Below, one piece after another: positions 33,160-42,585 of a DNA stretch of 64,000 bases. How positions within the stretch are numbered: position 1 is the stretch's first letter; every line of letters starts with the position of its first letter. The translations under genes were made by a program, and so were the position numbers. A model generated the notes under the pieces. It was not told the origin of the DNA. It saw nothing but the letters and a program-made list of their open reading frames with translations, and did not search any database. The stretch is from Diphasiastrum complanatum (Eukaryota; Streptophyta; Lycopodiopsida; Lycopodiales; Lycopodiaceae), in NCBI GenBank assembly GCA_029204225.1, contig CM055105.1, forward strand, positions 50,282,745 to 50,346,744, given 5' to 3'.

Positions 33160-33267
33160 TGATCGATGATCTTCTGAGAATTGAAGTTTTACAGAACAAA
33201 GCCTGCTACATTCCTCAACCTCTTCAAACTCACAAACCCTACCTATTCAGCTGCAAAGGCTTCACTG
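33071..33267 (+). repeat. Tandem duplication of the end of GPDH exon 5
   Basis: The segment from GAATTGAGGTGGCACAGAAC (33071) to just past the stop recurs at 33178-33267, offset 107 bp. It is diverged by scattered substitutions but keeps ACAGAACAAAGCCTGCTACA exactly. The second copy lies after the TAA, in the 3' UTR or just beyond. Confidence 0.85.
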
Positions 33268-34969
33268 ATGATTTGTAACCTTGTTTCTCCATTTTAAGTT
33301 TGAAGTTTCCAAAATCGGGATACTAACCAGTCTACAACAAATAAAAAATCTCTTACTGACAACAAGTTTGTTAGCATTTTGGAGATCCTATTTGGAAGTC
33401 TTGGCCATGTGGAAATTTATTAATTGTAACATGCTTTGGTTGCTGCCCCACCATCTTGTATACAGTCAATGCTCGATGAAGTGGAGAGGCTTGCTCTTTT
33501 AAGCAGCAGTAATATTAGCTGCAAGTGTATGATTGATTCTTTGATAGGAAGGAGCACAGGCCCTGTGGGCAAAACTTCCACTACTAGGAAACTGCTGGTT
33601 TTTGGTGTTCAACTTGGTACTTTTTAATGTTTGTTATTGTCATCTTTTTCTTTTTGCTTTTGACAAGTTTAGTTGAAGTTGGCCATAACTAACTATAGTG
33701 CAATGACATTCTGTTCTTAGTCCCCCATGTGGATCATGGAATGATTTTTGTAGCACAGATTTTTCAGTTATGTCAGAGGCATTGGAGCTAAAGATTTATG
33801 CACTTTTTCACTACAAACACAAGCTGTAAAGAAGTGCAAATCCTTTTGTAACTACAAAATGGTTGTCGAGGTTGGTAGTAAAGTCCCTGGTCAATTCTTA
33901 CTTGCAGATCAAACATCTTTGAAGTACATGTCAACTGGAGCTCTAACACTTTTTTGGCATCGAATGGCAAGTTAGCAATGATCAGGTGGATTTTACAGGA
34001 AGGACACCTCACACATTTTGCAAATCAACAGCATCCCACACATTGGTTTTTAATTACTGTTGTAAAAGTGATGCACAATAATCCTGTGTGCAAGAGGTTG
34101 CACTCCCCATGGCTGCTCCTGAAGATTTCCTTGTTTGGGATGTGCCCTTTTAACAGCGACTTTTTGGGATTTGCCATTTTAACGGCCACTTTTTACTCAT
34201 TAGCATGGGGGTTTAATTTTTTTGTGAGTTTTTTGTGCCATTGGAAAGTTGTGACGATCAACCAAAGTCATACCTCAAAGTTGTTTGTGCCATTGGAAAG
34301 TAACGATCAACCAAAGTCATACCTCAAATTTGTTTATGGGTAGAAACATCGATAAGTGGTTGACACAATGTTATATATACACTTGATTGACTCATCTTTC
34401 TATGATTCAGGTATTTGATTAAATTTATTACTTGCTGCCATTGCGTTGTAGCTTAATTCTGTTGGAACTTACAAGAGTTCTACGGCCTTTGTTATGCTCC
34501 AATATAGTTTGCAAAAGGCATGAAAAGAGTATATAGAACTTCGAATTTAGGATGTAAGATGCTAAACCAATAGAGGCTATGAGACAAGGTCATAGTTTGC
34601 GAGATCGATGTGCACAAGCTTTTGCTCTGCTAGTGTGATGGAATTATCCCTTCAAAAAATGATGGAGAGTTCCAAAGAAGCGAGGCCTCATAAAAAAACT
34701 TATGTCACATCATGTTATGCGCCAAGGTAGAATCAATATATGGTAATGAGAGCAAAAATAGAAAGTGTGTTGGAATTCGATGCTCAGCCTCAATTTCCTT
34801 TAATAATGAGCATCCTGAAAAACCAGAAACAAAAGGCTCAAATTCTGAACAGAGGATTGAAAATTTCAGGATCAAATTTTCTGGAATTTTTCAATATTGG
34901 ATCAACTCAAAAAATTCTATATTTTTTGAGTTAGTGTATATTTTTTGATACTTGTAAGTTTCGATATTG
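33268..34969. other. Gene-free region between GPDH and the Copia cluster
   Basis: No recognisable gene. The first few hundred bases may be GPDH 3' UTR. A short frame at 33436-33627 has no family resemblance. A 52-bp tandem duplication lies at 34232-34332. The rest is AT-rich. Confidence 0.4.
34232..34332. repeat. Tandem duplication, 52-bp unit
   Basis: TTTGTGCCATTGGAAAGT...ATACCTCAAA occurs at 34232-34283 and 34284-34332. The second copy lacks a 3-bp TGT/GTG step. Confidence 0.85.
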
Positions 34970-35373
34970 TCGGTTTAAAATATGATCCAACGACTTCGCG
35001 TTGACAGTCCACCCACTCTGTCCATGCATTAATTGTAATGAGGCGGGTGTAATAATTGCAACGAAAGGTAGTTGTAGATATTTTGTGGGATATCAATCCT
35101 AGAATTTTCATCAGAAAACTTCTTTTGATTATTGGAGTTCTTGTAGCCAACGTTATCATGCTCAACGACTGTAAGCTGAGGTTATCACTTCAAGCATTGT
35201 ACTCACTGTTTGATATTAATAAGAGTGCAAAATTCTCAGTCTCACTACTATATCATTTCATTGAGCATTTGTGTGAATCATTCCTTTTGAACGTTCTGCT
35301 GTTGTTTGTGGCGCTTCGGATCCTACACCAAGCTCGCTCATCAGCTTTCGCTCATTCTAACTGATTTCCGACA
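34970..35373 (+). repeat. Copia 5' LTR, 404 bp
   Basis: It starts TGTCGG and ends CCGACA, a perfect 6-bp inverted terminal pair, and is followed at once by an exact initiator-Met primer site. It differs from the neighbouring Copia LTR family, which starts TGTTGG and also ends CCGACA. Confidence 0.7.
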
Positions 35374-35385
35374 TGGTATCAGAGC
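35374..35385 (+). other. Primer-binding site, exact initiator Met-tRNA type
   Basis: TGGTATCAGAGC directly after the LTR end. Confidence 0.93.
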
Positions 35386-35513
35386 GGGCTGTTCAGTAAT
35401 CTGCACATTGTCTATGGATTATCAAGTCTTGTTTCTAACAAGTTGTACTAGCAAGCGCGCAACCAACAATATCTCAAAATCGTTGTTTCTACCAACGATC
35501 TCGCTCAACCAGA

Positions 35514-36367
35514 ATGGATTCATCTACTAGTGCTTCTCTAATCGATAGACTCGATGGGAGTAACTACTATCTCTAAAAGTTCAAAATGAAGGTCATACTA
35601 CTAGCCAAGGAATTGTGAGACATTGTTGATGGCACAGAAGTTAAACTTGAAGGTGATGCAGTCACTATCACCAAATGGAGACTGAAAGATGACAAGGCTT
35701 TTGCCATGATCACTCTCAACATCAAAGACAATCAAAGCAATCACATACGTGCTGCTCAGACTGCTAAGGATGCATGGGATGTCCTAGCAACCCTCTACGA
35801 TATCAGCAGAGACATCTCCTCCAAACTCCATTTGAGGAAGAAATTCTTCATCTTGAGAATGTCTGAAGCAATAAGTGTTTCGAGCCATATCAACACTTTC
35901 CAAAATCTTATGGAGCAGATGACTGCAACTGGCTCAGTCATAGAAGATAACGATGCTGTCATGACTCTATTATCGAGTCTTTTTGAGGCCTATGAGAATT
36001 GGGTCCTAGCAATTTCGATCCAAGAGAAGATCACTCTTTCAAGAGTGATTTCATTACTTCAACAAGAGGAGGCCAGAAGATATGCAAACTCCTCAAGCAC
36101 AGGGTCAGATCCTCAAGAACTATATTCCAAAAATTAGAAGTTTAGATCCAAAAAGAAGAGCAATATGCAGTCAAGATCGAATTTTGACTCAAGCTCGAAT
36201 TTTGGCTGAGGGTCGGATTCTGGCTCAAGGTCGAATTCGAACTCTTCATCTTTCCAACCAAAGCAGAAACTATTTTGCACATACTGCAAGAGAACTGGAC
36301 ATGAAATCAAGGACTGCAGAACTTTGAAATTCAACAATGAGAAGAAGAAGCATTTCAAGTTCGGAAG
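35514..36367 (+). pseudogene. Copia gag (UBN2 type) with several stops
   Basis: The ATG at 35514 gives MDSSTSASLIDRLDGSNYYL, then two stops within the first 35 codons, then a long open stretch (35640-36136: ...KWRLKDDKAFAMITLNIKDN..., SHINTFQNLMEQMTATGSVI..., RVISLLQQEEARRYA). Two more stops follow, and a Ser/Asn-rich linker leads to a zinc knuckle FCTYCKRTGHEIKDC (about 36270-36320). This is a nucleocapsid-containing gag protein of a Copia element, related to but distinct from the gag at 37147. It ends at about 36367, where it runs straight into the LTR of the next Copia element; no protease or pol of its own follows. Confidence 0.8.
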
Positions 36368-36936
36368 CAATGAATCAACATTGTGAATTGTGAAGAAGTT
36401 GAGTGTTATTACCCGACGCTTCTTGCGCTCTTATCAAGCAGATCATTCACAATCAGAAAGTATTGTTGTTAGCTCTCTAGATTTAAAGCTTGAACTCTCT
36501 TGAGCATTCTAGCTCAGTCTTTTGGAGATTTATTTTAGAGTTGCTATCGCGCTACTACTTATAAACAGAGCTGCTTATTATCAGACTTATTCTCAGTTAC
36601 TCAGAGGCAACTTAGAGTGCGCGATTTTTATCCACTATTGTTTTGCGCTCATTAGCATTTGATTTTGTTTTTCTGAATCAATACTATCTTCTTATTGCAT
36701 TCAGTATATGTCAGAATGCATGCATCTCTATATCGCTTTTGTAACTGATAGAAATTGTCTAAGATTCAATACTTTATGTTTGGCTACGTAATCACTTAGT
36801 ATCTAGCAATTTCAAAGTTAGTTGCTAAAGATTGAATGTGATTTTCATCACTACTGCTTTCTTTAATTTTTGATAGGCATAGTCATGCATTGGAAGTAGG
36901 AAGTTTTCGCTTTACATTATCTATTCTATTTCCGAC
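36368..36936 (+). repeat. 5' LTR of the second Copia element (left end truncated)
   Basis: It matches the 3' LTR 45754-46521 from GAATCAACATTGT onward to the shared end CTATTTCCGACA. The first part of the LTR is missing at the junction with the preceding gag. It holds about 200 bp near 36535-36830 that the 3' copy lacks. Confidence 0.75.
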
Positions 36937-36948
36937 ATGATATCAGAG
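36937..36948 (+). other. Primer-binding site, initiator Met-tRNA type
   Basis: TGATATCAGAGC, one base from the consensus TGGTATCAGAGC, directly after CCGACA. Confidence 0.88.
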
Positions 36949-37146
36949 CGTTGATTCTTCTTCAGGGCCTAATACTATTTCGATATTAGAGCGAAAGCTC
37001 TAATATTTGATATCTTTCGCAATATCAAATTGATATCATATTCTTCAGTTCCTTTCATCGTTTCAGTATCAAAGAATTGATTTCCTATTGTTGGCTAATT
37101 TACTACATCTTAGCGTCATCGATACAATCGATAGACTAAGTTCCAG

Positions 37147-37612
37147 ATGGATTCTCAAGGTAAAGCTGGTCTTATTGTAGACAAGCTGAATGGATCCAAT
37201 TATCATTTGTGGAAATTTAAGATGAAGACCTTGCTAATTGCCAATGAGTTATGAGATGTTGATAGAGGTACAGAAGTAAACCCTGAAGACGACATAGAAG
37301 ACTCAAAGTGGAAATCGAAGGATGGTAAAGCTTTCGCGCTTATTATCCTCAATCTATCAGATACACATATTGGACACATAGATGAAGCTAAAACTTCAAA
37401 AGATGTTTGGGACATCCTAAACTCACTATATGACGTGAGGGACGTAACTACTAAGTTACATGTACGAAGGAAATTATTCACATTCAAGATGTCTAATAGT
37501 GATTCTCTTCAGAGTCACATTAACCAGTTTAAGAATCTCTTGCAACAAATGGCAATTGTACGATCAGTCATAGATGATCAAGACACAATTATGACATTGC
37601 TTTCAAACTTGC
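37147..37612 (+). pseudogene. Second Copia element gag, 5' part
   Basis: The ATG at 37147 gives MDSQGKAGLIVDKLNGSNYH, then LWKFKMKTLLIANEL, a stop (TGA near 37252), then KWKSKDGKAFALIILNLSD and SHINQFKNLLQQMAIVRSVIDD, a UBN2 gag. It is cut at 37612 by the Gypsy insertion; the reading resumes at 41830 with STYENWVMIIST. The gag at 25339 is a close sister. Confidence 0.8.
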
Positions 37613-38522
37613 TGTTGCGCCGGCGCCTCAAAGGGCGCTGAGACTTGAGCGGTTTCCCCAACACGTGCTTAAGTCTAACATTCATCCATCATGCACTTAC
37701 GTAAAAGCCAACTCAGAAACGTAACAAGATTAACCATTCAGACTTAAGAAAACTGGAATCCCAACCAACCCGAAAGCCAACTCAGAATCCGTCCCCAAAA
37801 GGTAACCAAAGGCAAAGACAAGCCACACATGAAACCCAAGGCACAGTGGTCGCCAAACTGACCATTTGGCAAAGCGGCAAGCCCCATGTCGATGACAGGG
37901 ACCCTTAGGCGCCAGCGACGCAAAAAGGTTGTAGTATGGGTCCTTCCACTTGGACTTGTCCCAGAGGCAAAACTGAAATGGTAATCATCCCCAAGGATCA
38001 ACTTTATTAGATTTGGAAGAGGTTACATTCATACATAAACTGACTGGTCTTGGGGCCACCAACACGTGCTGGGCATTGTGCCTGGCTCGTGCTAGTAGAG
38101 GGAGCTGAGACCTGGCGACTGGATTCCTGGCGCTGGTTGAGCTGGCCAAGTTTCTGTTTGCCGGACTCCACCTATAGTTCTACTGTGATTCGGCGCACCC
38201 CCTCTGGTTTGAAACATAGTGCTTTCTGGTAAAGCACGCTTTTTAGGACTTAGTTTTTATTTTGCTGATTAAGCCTGGCAGAATTAGTCTGGCTCCCGGA
38301 CATGGGTCCCGGGAGCCATCCCGGTGGCCGAATCAACTTGCTTTCCTGACTAGGCCATGACTCAAGCTCCAGAACTAGCTCATGACTTGTGACTACTTGA
38401 CTAACTCACCAGAGGTCGGAGGCTCAGTCCTTGACGTTCTAACTTGCTCTGGAACCTTAGAGAGTGTCACCCCTTTGAGTCTTAAAGGGCACGTTGGGTG
38501 CACCCGAGTCAGCTTTACAACA
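37613..38522 (-). repeat. Gypsy 3' LTR (element orientation), 910 bp
   Basis: It starts TGTTGCGCCGG after CTTGC and ends TTTACAACA. The adjacent TCCTCTCCTCG gives a polypurine tract on the minus strand. Homologous to 40952-41824 and to 20564-21257. Confidence 0.88.
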
Positions 38523-38533
38523 TCCTCTCCTCG
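38523..38533 (-). other. Polypurine tract of the Gypsy element
   Basis: Minus strand CGAGGAGAGGA abuts the LTR TGTTG end, the expected plus-strand primer. Confidence 0.75.
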
Positions 38534-38897
38534 TTTAAGAAAGCTGATGTCCTCATCAGGGCCAAACTAGAACCTAAGACTCATGGCACGGGCTTTATTC
38601 ACCGGCCAGACTTTATTCACATATACAAGGGCACGGGCTTGATTCACCGGCCAAAGGAAACCAACTGTAAAGAGAAGTAATGATATTGTGTTTGCACCCA
38701 GCACATGAAAAGTGTGGATCTAGTTCACTTACGTAAAACCTGTGTAAAGCTGCTGCACTTAGTCATTAGACTAAAGCTCACTCCTCGATGAGAAATGCGG
38801 CTTATTTTATTAACATGAAAGAAAAAGGTACTTACGGCTCCTCTCAGATATGTCATTTTCATCGCACGTCTGGATGAGTCCCCTAGGACTCCAGATA

Positions 38898-39197
38898 TTT
38901 CGATTGGTCACCCAGGTTGAGCTCCTTGAGCTCTGCATCGGCACTTAGATTCACCTCTGATGTAGAAGCTGCAGACAATGTTGGCTCCATTTGACCTCAC
39001 GTCAGCTGGTTTGTCACTGTTGGATGTCCTTCGTTAAAGAAGTGAGCTTTCGCTTGGTCACACAAGTTGAGCTCCTTGAGCTCTGCATCGGCACTTGAAT
39101 TCACCTTTGATGTAGAGACTGTAGGCAATGTTGGCTCCATTTGGTCCCGTGTCAGCTGGTCTGTCACTGTTGGCTGTCCTTCTTTAAAGAGGTGAAT
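38898..39197 (-). repeat. 150-bp tandem duplication in the 3' end of the Gypsy ORF
   Basis: Two units (38898-39047 and 39048-39197) share GAGCTCCTTGAGCTCTGCAT, CAATGTTGGCTCCATTTG and GTCAGCTGGT. The offset of exactly 150 bp keeps frame, adding 50 codons. The stop codon that ends the ORF lies inside the downstream unit, at the position where the other unit reads LTRDQ. Confidence 0.88.
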
Positions 39198-40769
39198 GAG
39201 ATTGGGAGGGATGGTGGGCTCAGGTTCATTTGTGTCGTTCTTTTCTAGTTGGTCCCCTGGCACAACTCTGACGACACAAGGTCTCCTGCCATTATATAAT
39301 AACACAAGGTTAACCCCTTCTGCCAAGAAGGCCACCACATGTTCGTTAAACCAGCTTAATCCCAAAATAGCGTCGAAGGCATCCATCTTGAAGATTGTGA
39401 ACGTTAGTCGATTCTTCCAGGTTCCTAGGGAGATTGGTAAGTTGGTTGCCAATCTACAAGTGGTCATTGTACCTTTCACGATCTCCACACAAATAGGAGT
39501 CACATTTTCTTCACATTGGATGTCCAATTCCCCTGTCGGTTTTTCTGACAAGTAGTTATGTGACGCCCCCAGGTCTACCATGAAGTAAATGATCATGCCT
39601 TGAATACAGCCTTTCAGGTACAATAACTTTGATACTCTCGCAGGAGTCGCCATAAGATGTTCACGATACGTCGCAAGTGCCCCTATCTGTTGTAAGGCAT
39701 TCAGGTCAGACTCCGTCAAATCCGTTTCTAGGTCCTCTTCGTCATCCTGTTCACCATCTTCTTGATCAAATGCCTCTCTCTCCATCCTATCAAATCCTTC
39801 AATGGCAGCCATGATTTGCTTGTTCAATGGTTTGGGGCATGACCTCCAAGAGTGACCTTGCTGATGACAGTTGAAGCAGTGCGTGGAACTGCCCACTGTT
39901 GGTGAGCTATTGCTGTGACTAGTTGAAGGTCCAACATTGTTTCTTCTCTGGAACATGTTTCCTCCATTGTTGCCTTGGTTGCCAAACCCTGTTTTTGTTG
40001 GGAATTTGTTCATGCTACTCGAGACTTGGTTGCCATTTGAGGCTGAGTCCCCCCTTGAAAAGAAGCTCGGACTCAGTCTGGATCCACTAAATACTCTTGC
40101 TGAGGTTGCGAGAACAGCTGGTGCCAATGTGCTCTCATAATCACAAACCATTTCAGCCGCTTGAATAGTTGAATTGAAATCATGGGGCATGTAGCTGTCT
40201 ATTGCACACCGGGTCCAAGACTGCATTCCAGACAAGAGGTAATGAGTTTTGTCCGCCTCGGGCATATCTTCAATAACCCATACACTCTGTCTAAATTTAT
40301 TGAGGTACTCTCGCAATGACCCTTTCTGTTTGAGCCCCAATAATTCTGTCCTCAATCTCATGTGTGAATCCTTCGGTATGAACTCCTCTCGTAACGCGGT
40401 TTTGAATGCGTCCCATGTCTGGAAATGCATTCCTGACATTCGGTACCAGTTTGTAGTGTAGCCCTCAAAATATGCTAATGCCAAGTCCGTTCTTTCTTCT
40501 TCAGGAGTGTTCATCAGACGGAAGTAATGGTCCATGTGAAACAACCAATCTTTCACAATTCGAATGTCATGCTCTCCTTTGAAAGTAGGTGGTGCTTTTA
40601 CTTTGGCAGTCTTCTTTGGGCCTTCCGTGTTTTGCGCTCGTGGTTCTCTTGGTATCTGTGGAGGAGGCGCCACTGCATTCCCCCTAGCTTCGAACTCTTC
40701 AAACCTGGCTTCGAGCTGTGTTAGCCCGTCTCTCATTTCTCTAGCAAGGTTAAATTGAGTAAGGTTCAT
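38997..40769 (-). CDS. Gypsy gag-protease protein, 590 residues
   Basis: The ATG at 40769 fits the first Met after a short leader. Residues 1-60 are charged with a Pro-rich stretch. Residues about 60-220 are a Ty3-type retrotransposon gag capsid (FKGEHDIRIVKDWLFHMDHYF..., FQTWDAFKTALREEFIP, LGLKQKGSLREYLNKFRQ). Residues 230-295 form a Ser/Asn-rich linker, 298-311 a CCHC zinc knuckle (CFNCHQQGHSWRSC), 333-355 an acidic patch, and about 385-510 an aspartic protease fold. The protease active site reads D399-L400-G401-A-S-H; the family has D-S/T-G, so it is probably inactive. The last 80 residues include a duplicated 50-residue unit, ended by a TGA in the second unit. One uninterrupted frame in a surrounding of broken elements suggests recent activity or selection on gag. 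It would coat element RNA in virus-like particles. Confidence 0.88.
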   Translation of the reverse strand: MNLTQFNLAREMRDGLTQLEARFEEFEARGNAVAPPPQIPREPRAQNTEGPKKTAKVKAPPTFKGEHDIRIVKDWLFHMDHYFRLMNTPEEERTDLALAYFEGYTTNWYRMSGMHFQTWDAFKTALREEFIPKDSHMRLRTELLGLKQKGSLREYLNKFRQSVWVIEDMPEADKTHYLLSGMQSWTRCAIDSYMPHDFNSTIQAAEMVCDYESTLAPAVLATSARVFSGSRLSPSFFSRGDSASNGNQVSSSMNKFPTKTGFGNQGNNGGNMFQRRNNVGPSTSHSNSSPTVGSSTHCFNCHQQGHSWRSCPKPLNKQIMAAIEGFDRMEREAFDQEDGEQDDEEDLETDLTESDLNALQQIGALATYREHLMATPARVSKLLYLKGCIQGMIIYFMVDLGASHNYLSEKPTGELDIQCEENVTPICVEIVKGTMTTCRLATNLPISLGTWKNRLTFTIFKMDAFDAILGLSWFNEHVVAFLAEGVNLVLLYNGRRPCVVRVVPGDQLEKNDTNEPEPTIPPNLIHLFKEGQPTVTDQLTRDQMEPTLPTVSTSKVNSSADAELKELNLCDQAKAHFFNEGHPTVTNQLT

Positions 40770-40951
40770 GGTTCGCAGGGTACTAATGGACTATCAACAA
40801 CTAGTCTAGAAGCTACAACAAGCTATCGTACAACTTAATGCTCAAAGTCCACAACATGATGCATAGATTTAAACAATTCTATTAACGTTGCAAGCGATTT
40901 TTACAACAAATCTTATGTATCAACTGTGATTCTTTTTTGGGGAGGAAGCAC
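40770..40951 (-). other. Short leader of the Gypsy element, no clear primer site
   Basis: 182 bp between gag and the 5' LTR. I do not find TGGTATCAGAGC, which the sister LTR at 20564 has. GTGCTTCCTCCCC follows the LTR instead. The 5' edge of this copy may be rearranged. Confidence 0.45.
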
Positions 40952-41824
40952 TGTAAGATTGAGGCTTAAGTCTAACATTCATCCATCATGCACTTACGTA
41001 AAAGCCAACTCAGAAATGTAACAAACTTAACCATTCAGACTTAAGAAAACTGGAATCCCAACCAACCCGAAAGCCAACTCAGAATCCGTCCCCAAAAGGT
41101 AACCAAAGGCAAAGACAAGCCACACATGAAACCCAAGGCATAGTGGTCGCCAAACTGACCAATTGGCATAGCGGCAAGCCCCATGTCGATGACAGGGACC
41201 CTTAGGCGCCAACGACGCAAAAAGGTTGTAGTAAGGGTCCTTCCACTTGGACCGGTCCCGGAGGCGAAACCGAAATGGTAATCATCCCCAATGATCAACT
41301 TTATTAGATTTGGAAGAGGTTACATTCATACATAAACTGACTGGTCTCGGGGCCACCAACACGTGCTGGGCATTGTGCCTGGCTCGTGCTGGTAGAGGAA
41401 GCTGAGATCTGACGACTGGATTCCTGGCGCTGGTTGAGCTGGCCAAGTTTCTGCCGGACTCCCCCTATAGTTCTGCTGTGATTCGGCGAACCCCCTCTGG
41501 TTTGAAACATAGTACTTTCTTGTAAAGCGCGCTTTTTTGTACTTAGTTTTTATTTTGCTGATTAAGCCTGGCAAGCCTGGCAGAATCAGTCTGGCTCCCG
41601 GACATGGGTCCTGGGAGCCATCCCGGCCGCCGAATCAACTTGCTTTCCTGACTAGGCCATGACTCGAGCTCCAGAGCTAGCTCATGACTTGTGACTACTT
41701 GAATGGCTCACCACAGGTCGGAGGCTCAGTCCTTGACGTCCTAACTTGCTCTGGGACCTTAGAGAGTGTCACCCCTTTGAGTCTTACGGGGCACGCTGGG
41801 TGCACCCGAGTAAGCTTTACAACA
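40952..41824 (-). repeat. Gypsy 5' LTR (element orientation), about 873 bp
   Basis: Homologous to 37613-38522 from GCTTAAGTCTAACATTCATC to TTTACAACA. Its inner end reads TGTAAGATTGAGGCTTAAG and lacks about 40 bp present at the equivalent end of the other LTR, so the inner boundary is uncertain. Followed by CTTGC. Confidence 0.83.
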
Positions 41825-41829
41825 CTTGC

Positions 41830-42146
41830 CCTCTACATATGAGAATTGGGTGATGATCATATCGACACACTCAGATTTAACTCTTACTAGAGTTATCACT
41901 ATGTTGCTGCAAGAAGACAATAGAAGAAGTCAGGACACTTTGTCTACTTCCTCCTCTCAGGCTCTATATGTCAACAAAGGCTCTAAGCGATAGAAGCAAA
42001 AAAGCTCCAAGAAGGCTGCAACGAATTAGAAGCTGACTCAAAGTCAAGTACAATCATCAAATTCATAGTCAAAGAAGAAGATATTTTGCAGGTATTGCAA
42101 GCGCAATAACCATGAGATCAAGGATTGCCGAATTCTCCAAGCGAAG
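41830..42146 (+). pseudogene. Second Copia element gag, 3' part with zinc knuckle
   Basis: It resumes the gag interrupted by the Gypsy element: STYENWVMIISTHSDLTLTRVITMLLQEDNRRSQD, then stops, then a zinc knuckle FCRYCKRNNHEIKDC near 42075-42125. A MITE interrupts what follows at 42147. Confidence 0.75.
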
Positions 42147-42525
42147 CATTAGAGGAGTTTTGAGTTCCAAAAAGACCCTTTAAGAATTCGTGCAAGATGC
42201 CTTTTTTTATTATTAAAATATTATAACACTAACACTTTTGACTTGCCATAACTTTTAAATCGTAGCTCAAAAGTATGTCATGTAACATATCATTGGAAAG
42301 CCCTTGTTGAGCGCTTTCCAATGCACCAAACTCCGCTAAATTCGAACTTACCAATAAAAAGTTATGCCATTTTTAGTATGGAATCGAAATGTGGACTCAA
42401 AAAGTTACGCTACGTAGATTTCAAATTTGAGTGTTTTGATTGGTCCATGTGTAAGAAAAATTTGAGAAAAAATATAAAAAGGATCTTTACAAAGGGTCTT
42501 TTTTGGATTTAGAACTCCTCTAATG
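42147..42525. mobile_element. MITE-like foldback element, 379 bp
   Basis: Ends CATTAGAGGAGTT (42147-42159) and AACTCCTCTAATG (42513-42525) are perfect inverted copies. Pairing continues with mismatches for about 35 bp (CCAAAAAGACCCTTT against AAAGGGTCTTTTTTGG). Interior stems include CATTGGAAAGC/GCTTTCCAATG and CATAACTTTT/AAAAGTTATG, so the whole element can fold back. No ORF. CCAAGCGAA on the left (42137-42145) resembles CCAAGCAAC on the right (42533-42541) and could be a 9-bp target duplication, which would point to a Mutator-type family, but this is weak. Confidence 0.8.
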
Positions 42526-42585
42526 AATGTAGCCAAGCAACCTGATTAACAAGCAAACACAGTTTCATCATCTCCCCAGGTCGAA

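Larger units (their letters stand above)
37613..41824 (-). mobile_element. Non-autonomous Gypsy element with gag-protease only (TR-GAG-like)
   Basis: A 4212-bp minus-strand element starts TGTTG and ends CAACA, with CTTGC target duplications at 37608-37612 and 41825-41829, inserted into the gag of the second Copia element. It has two LTRs (about 910 and 873 bp), a polypurine tract and one long gag-protease ORF, but no reverse transcriptase, RNase H or integrase. Only about 470 bp separate the ORF end from the LTR, so pol was not merely eroded. It would need enzymes from a related full-length element. Confidence 0.88.

Noticed and set aside
33436-33627. 63-codon frame after the GPDH gene
   Set aside because: No family resemblance and no splice link to the GPDH exons, which already give a complete protein.
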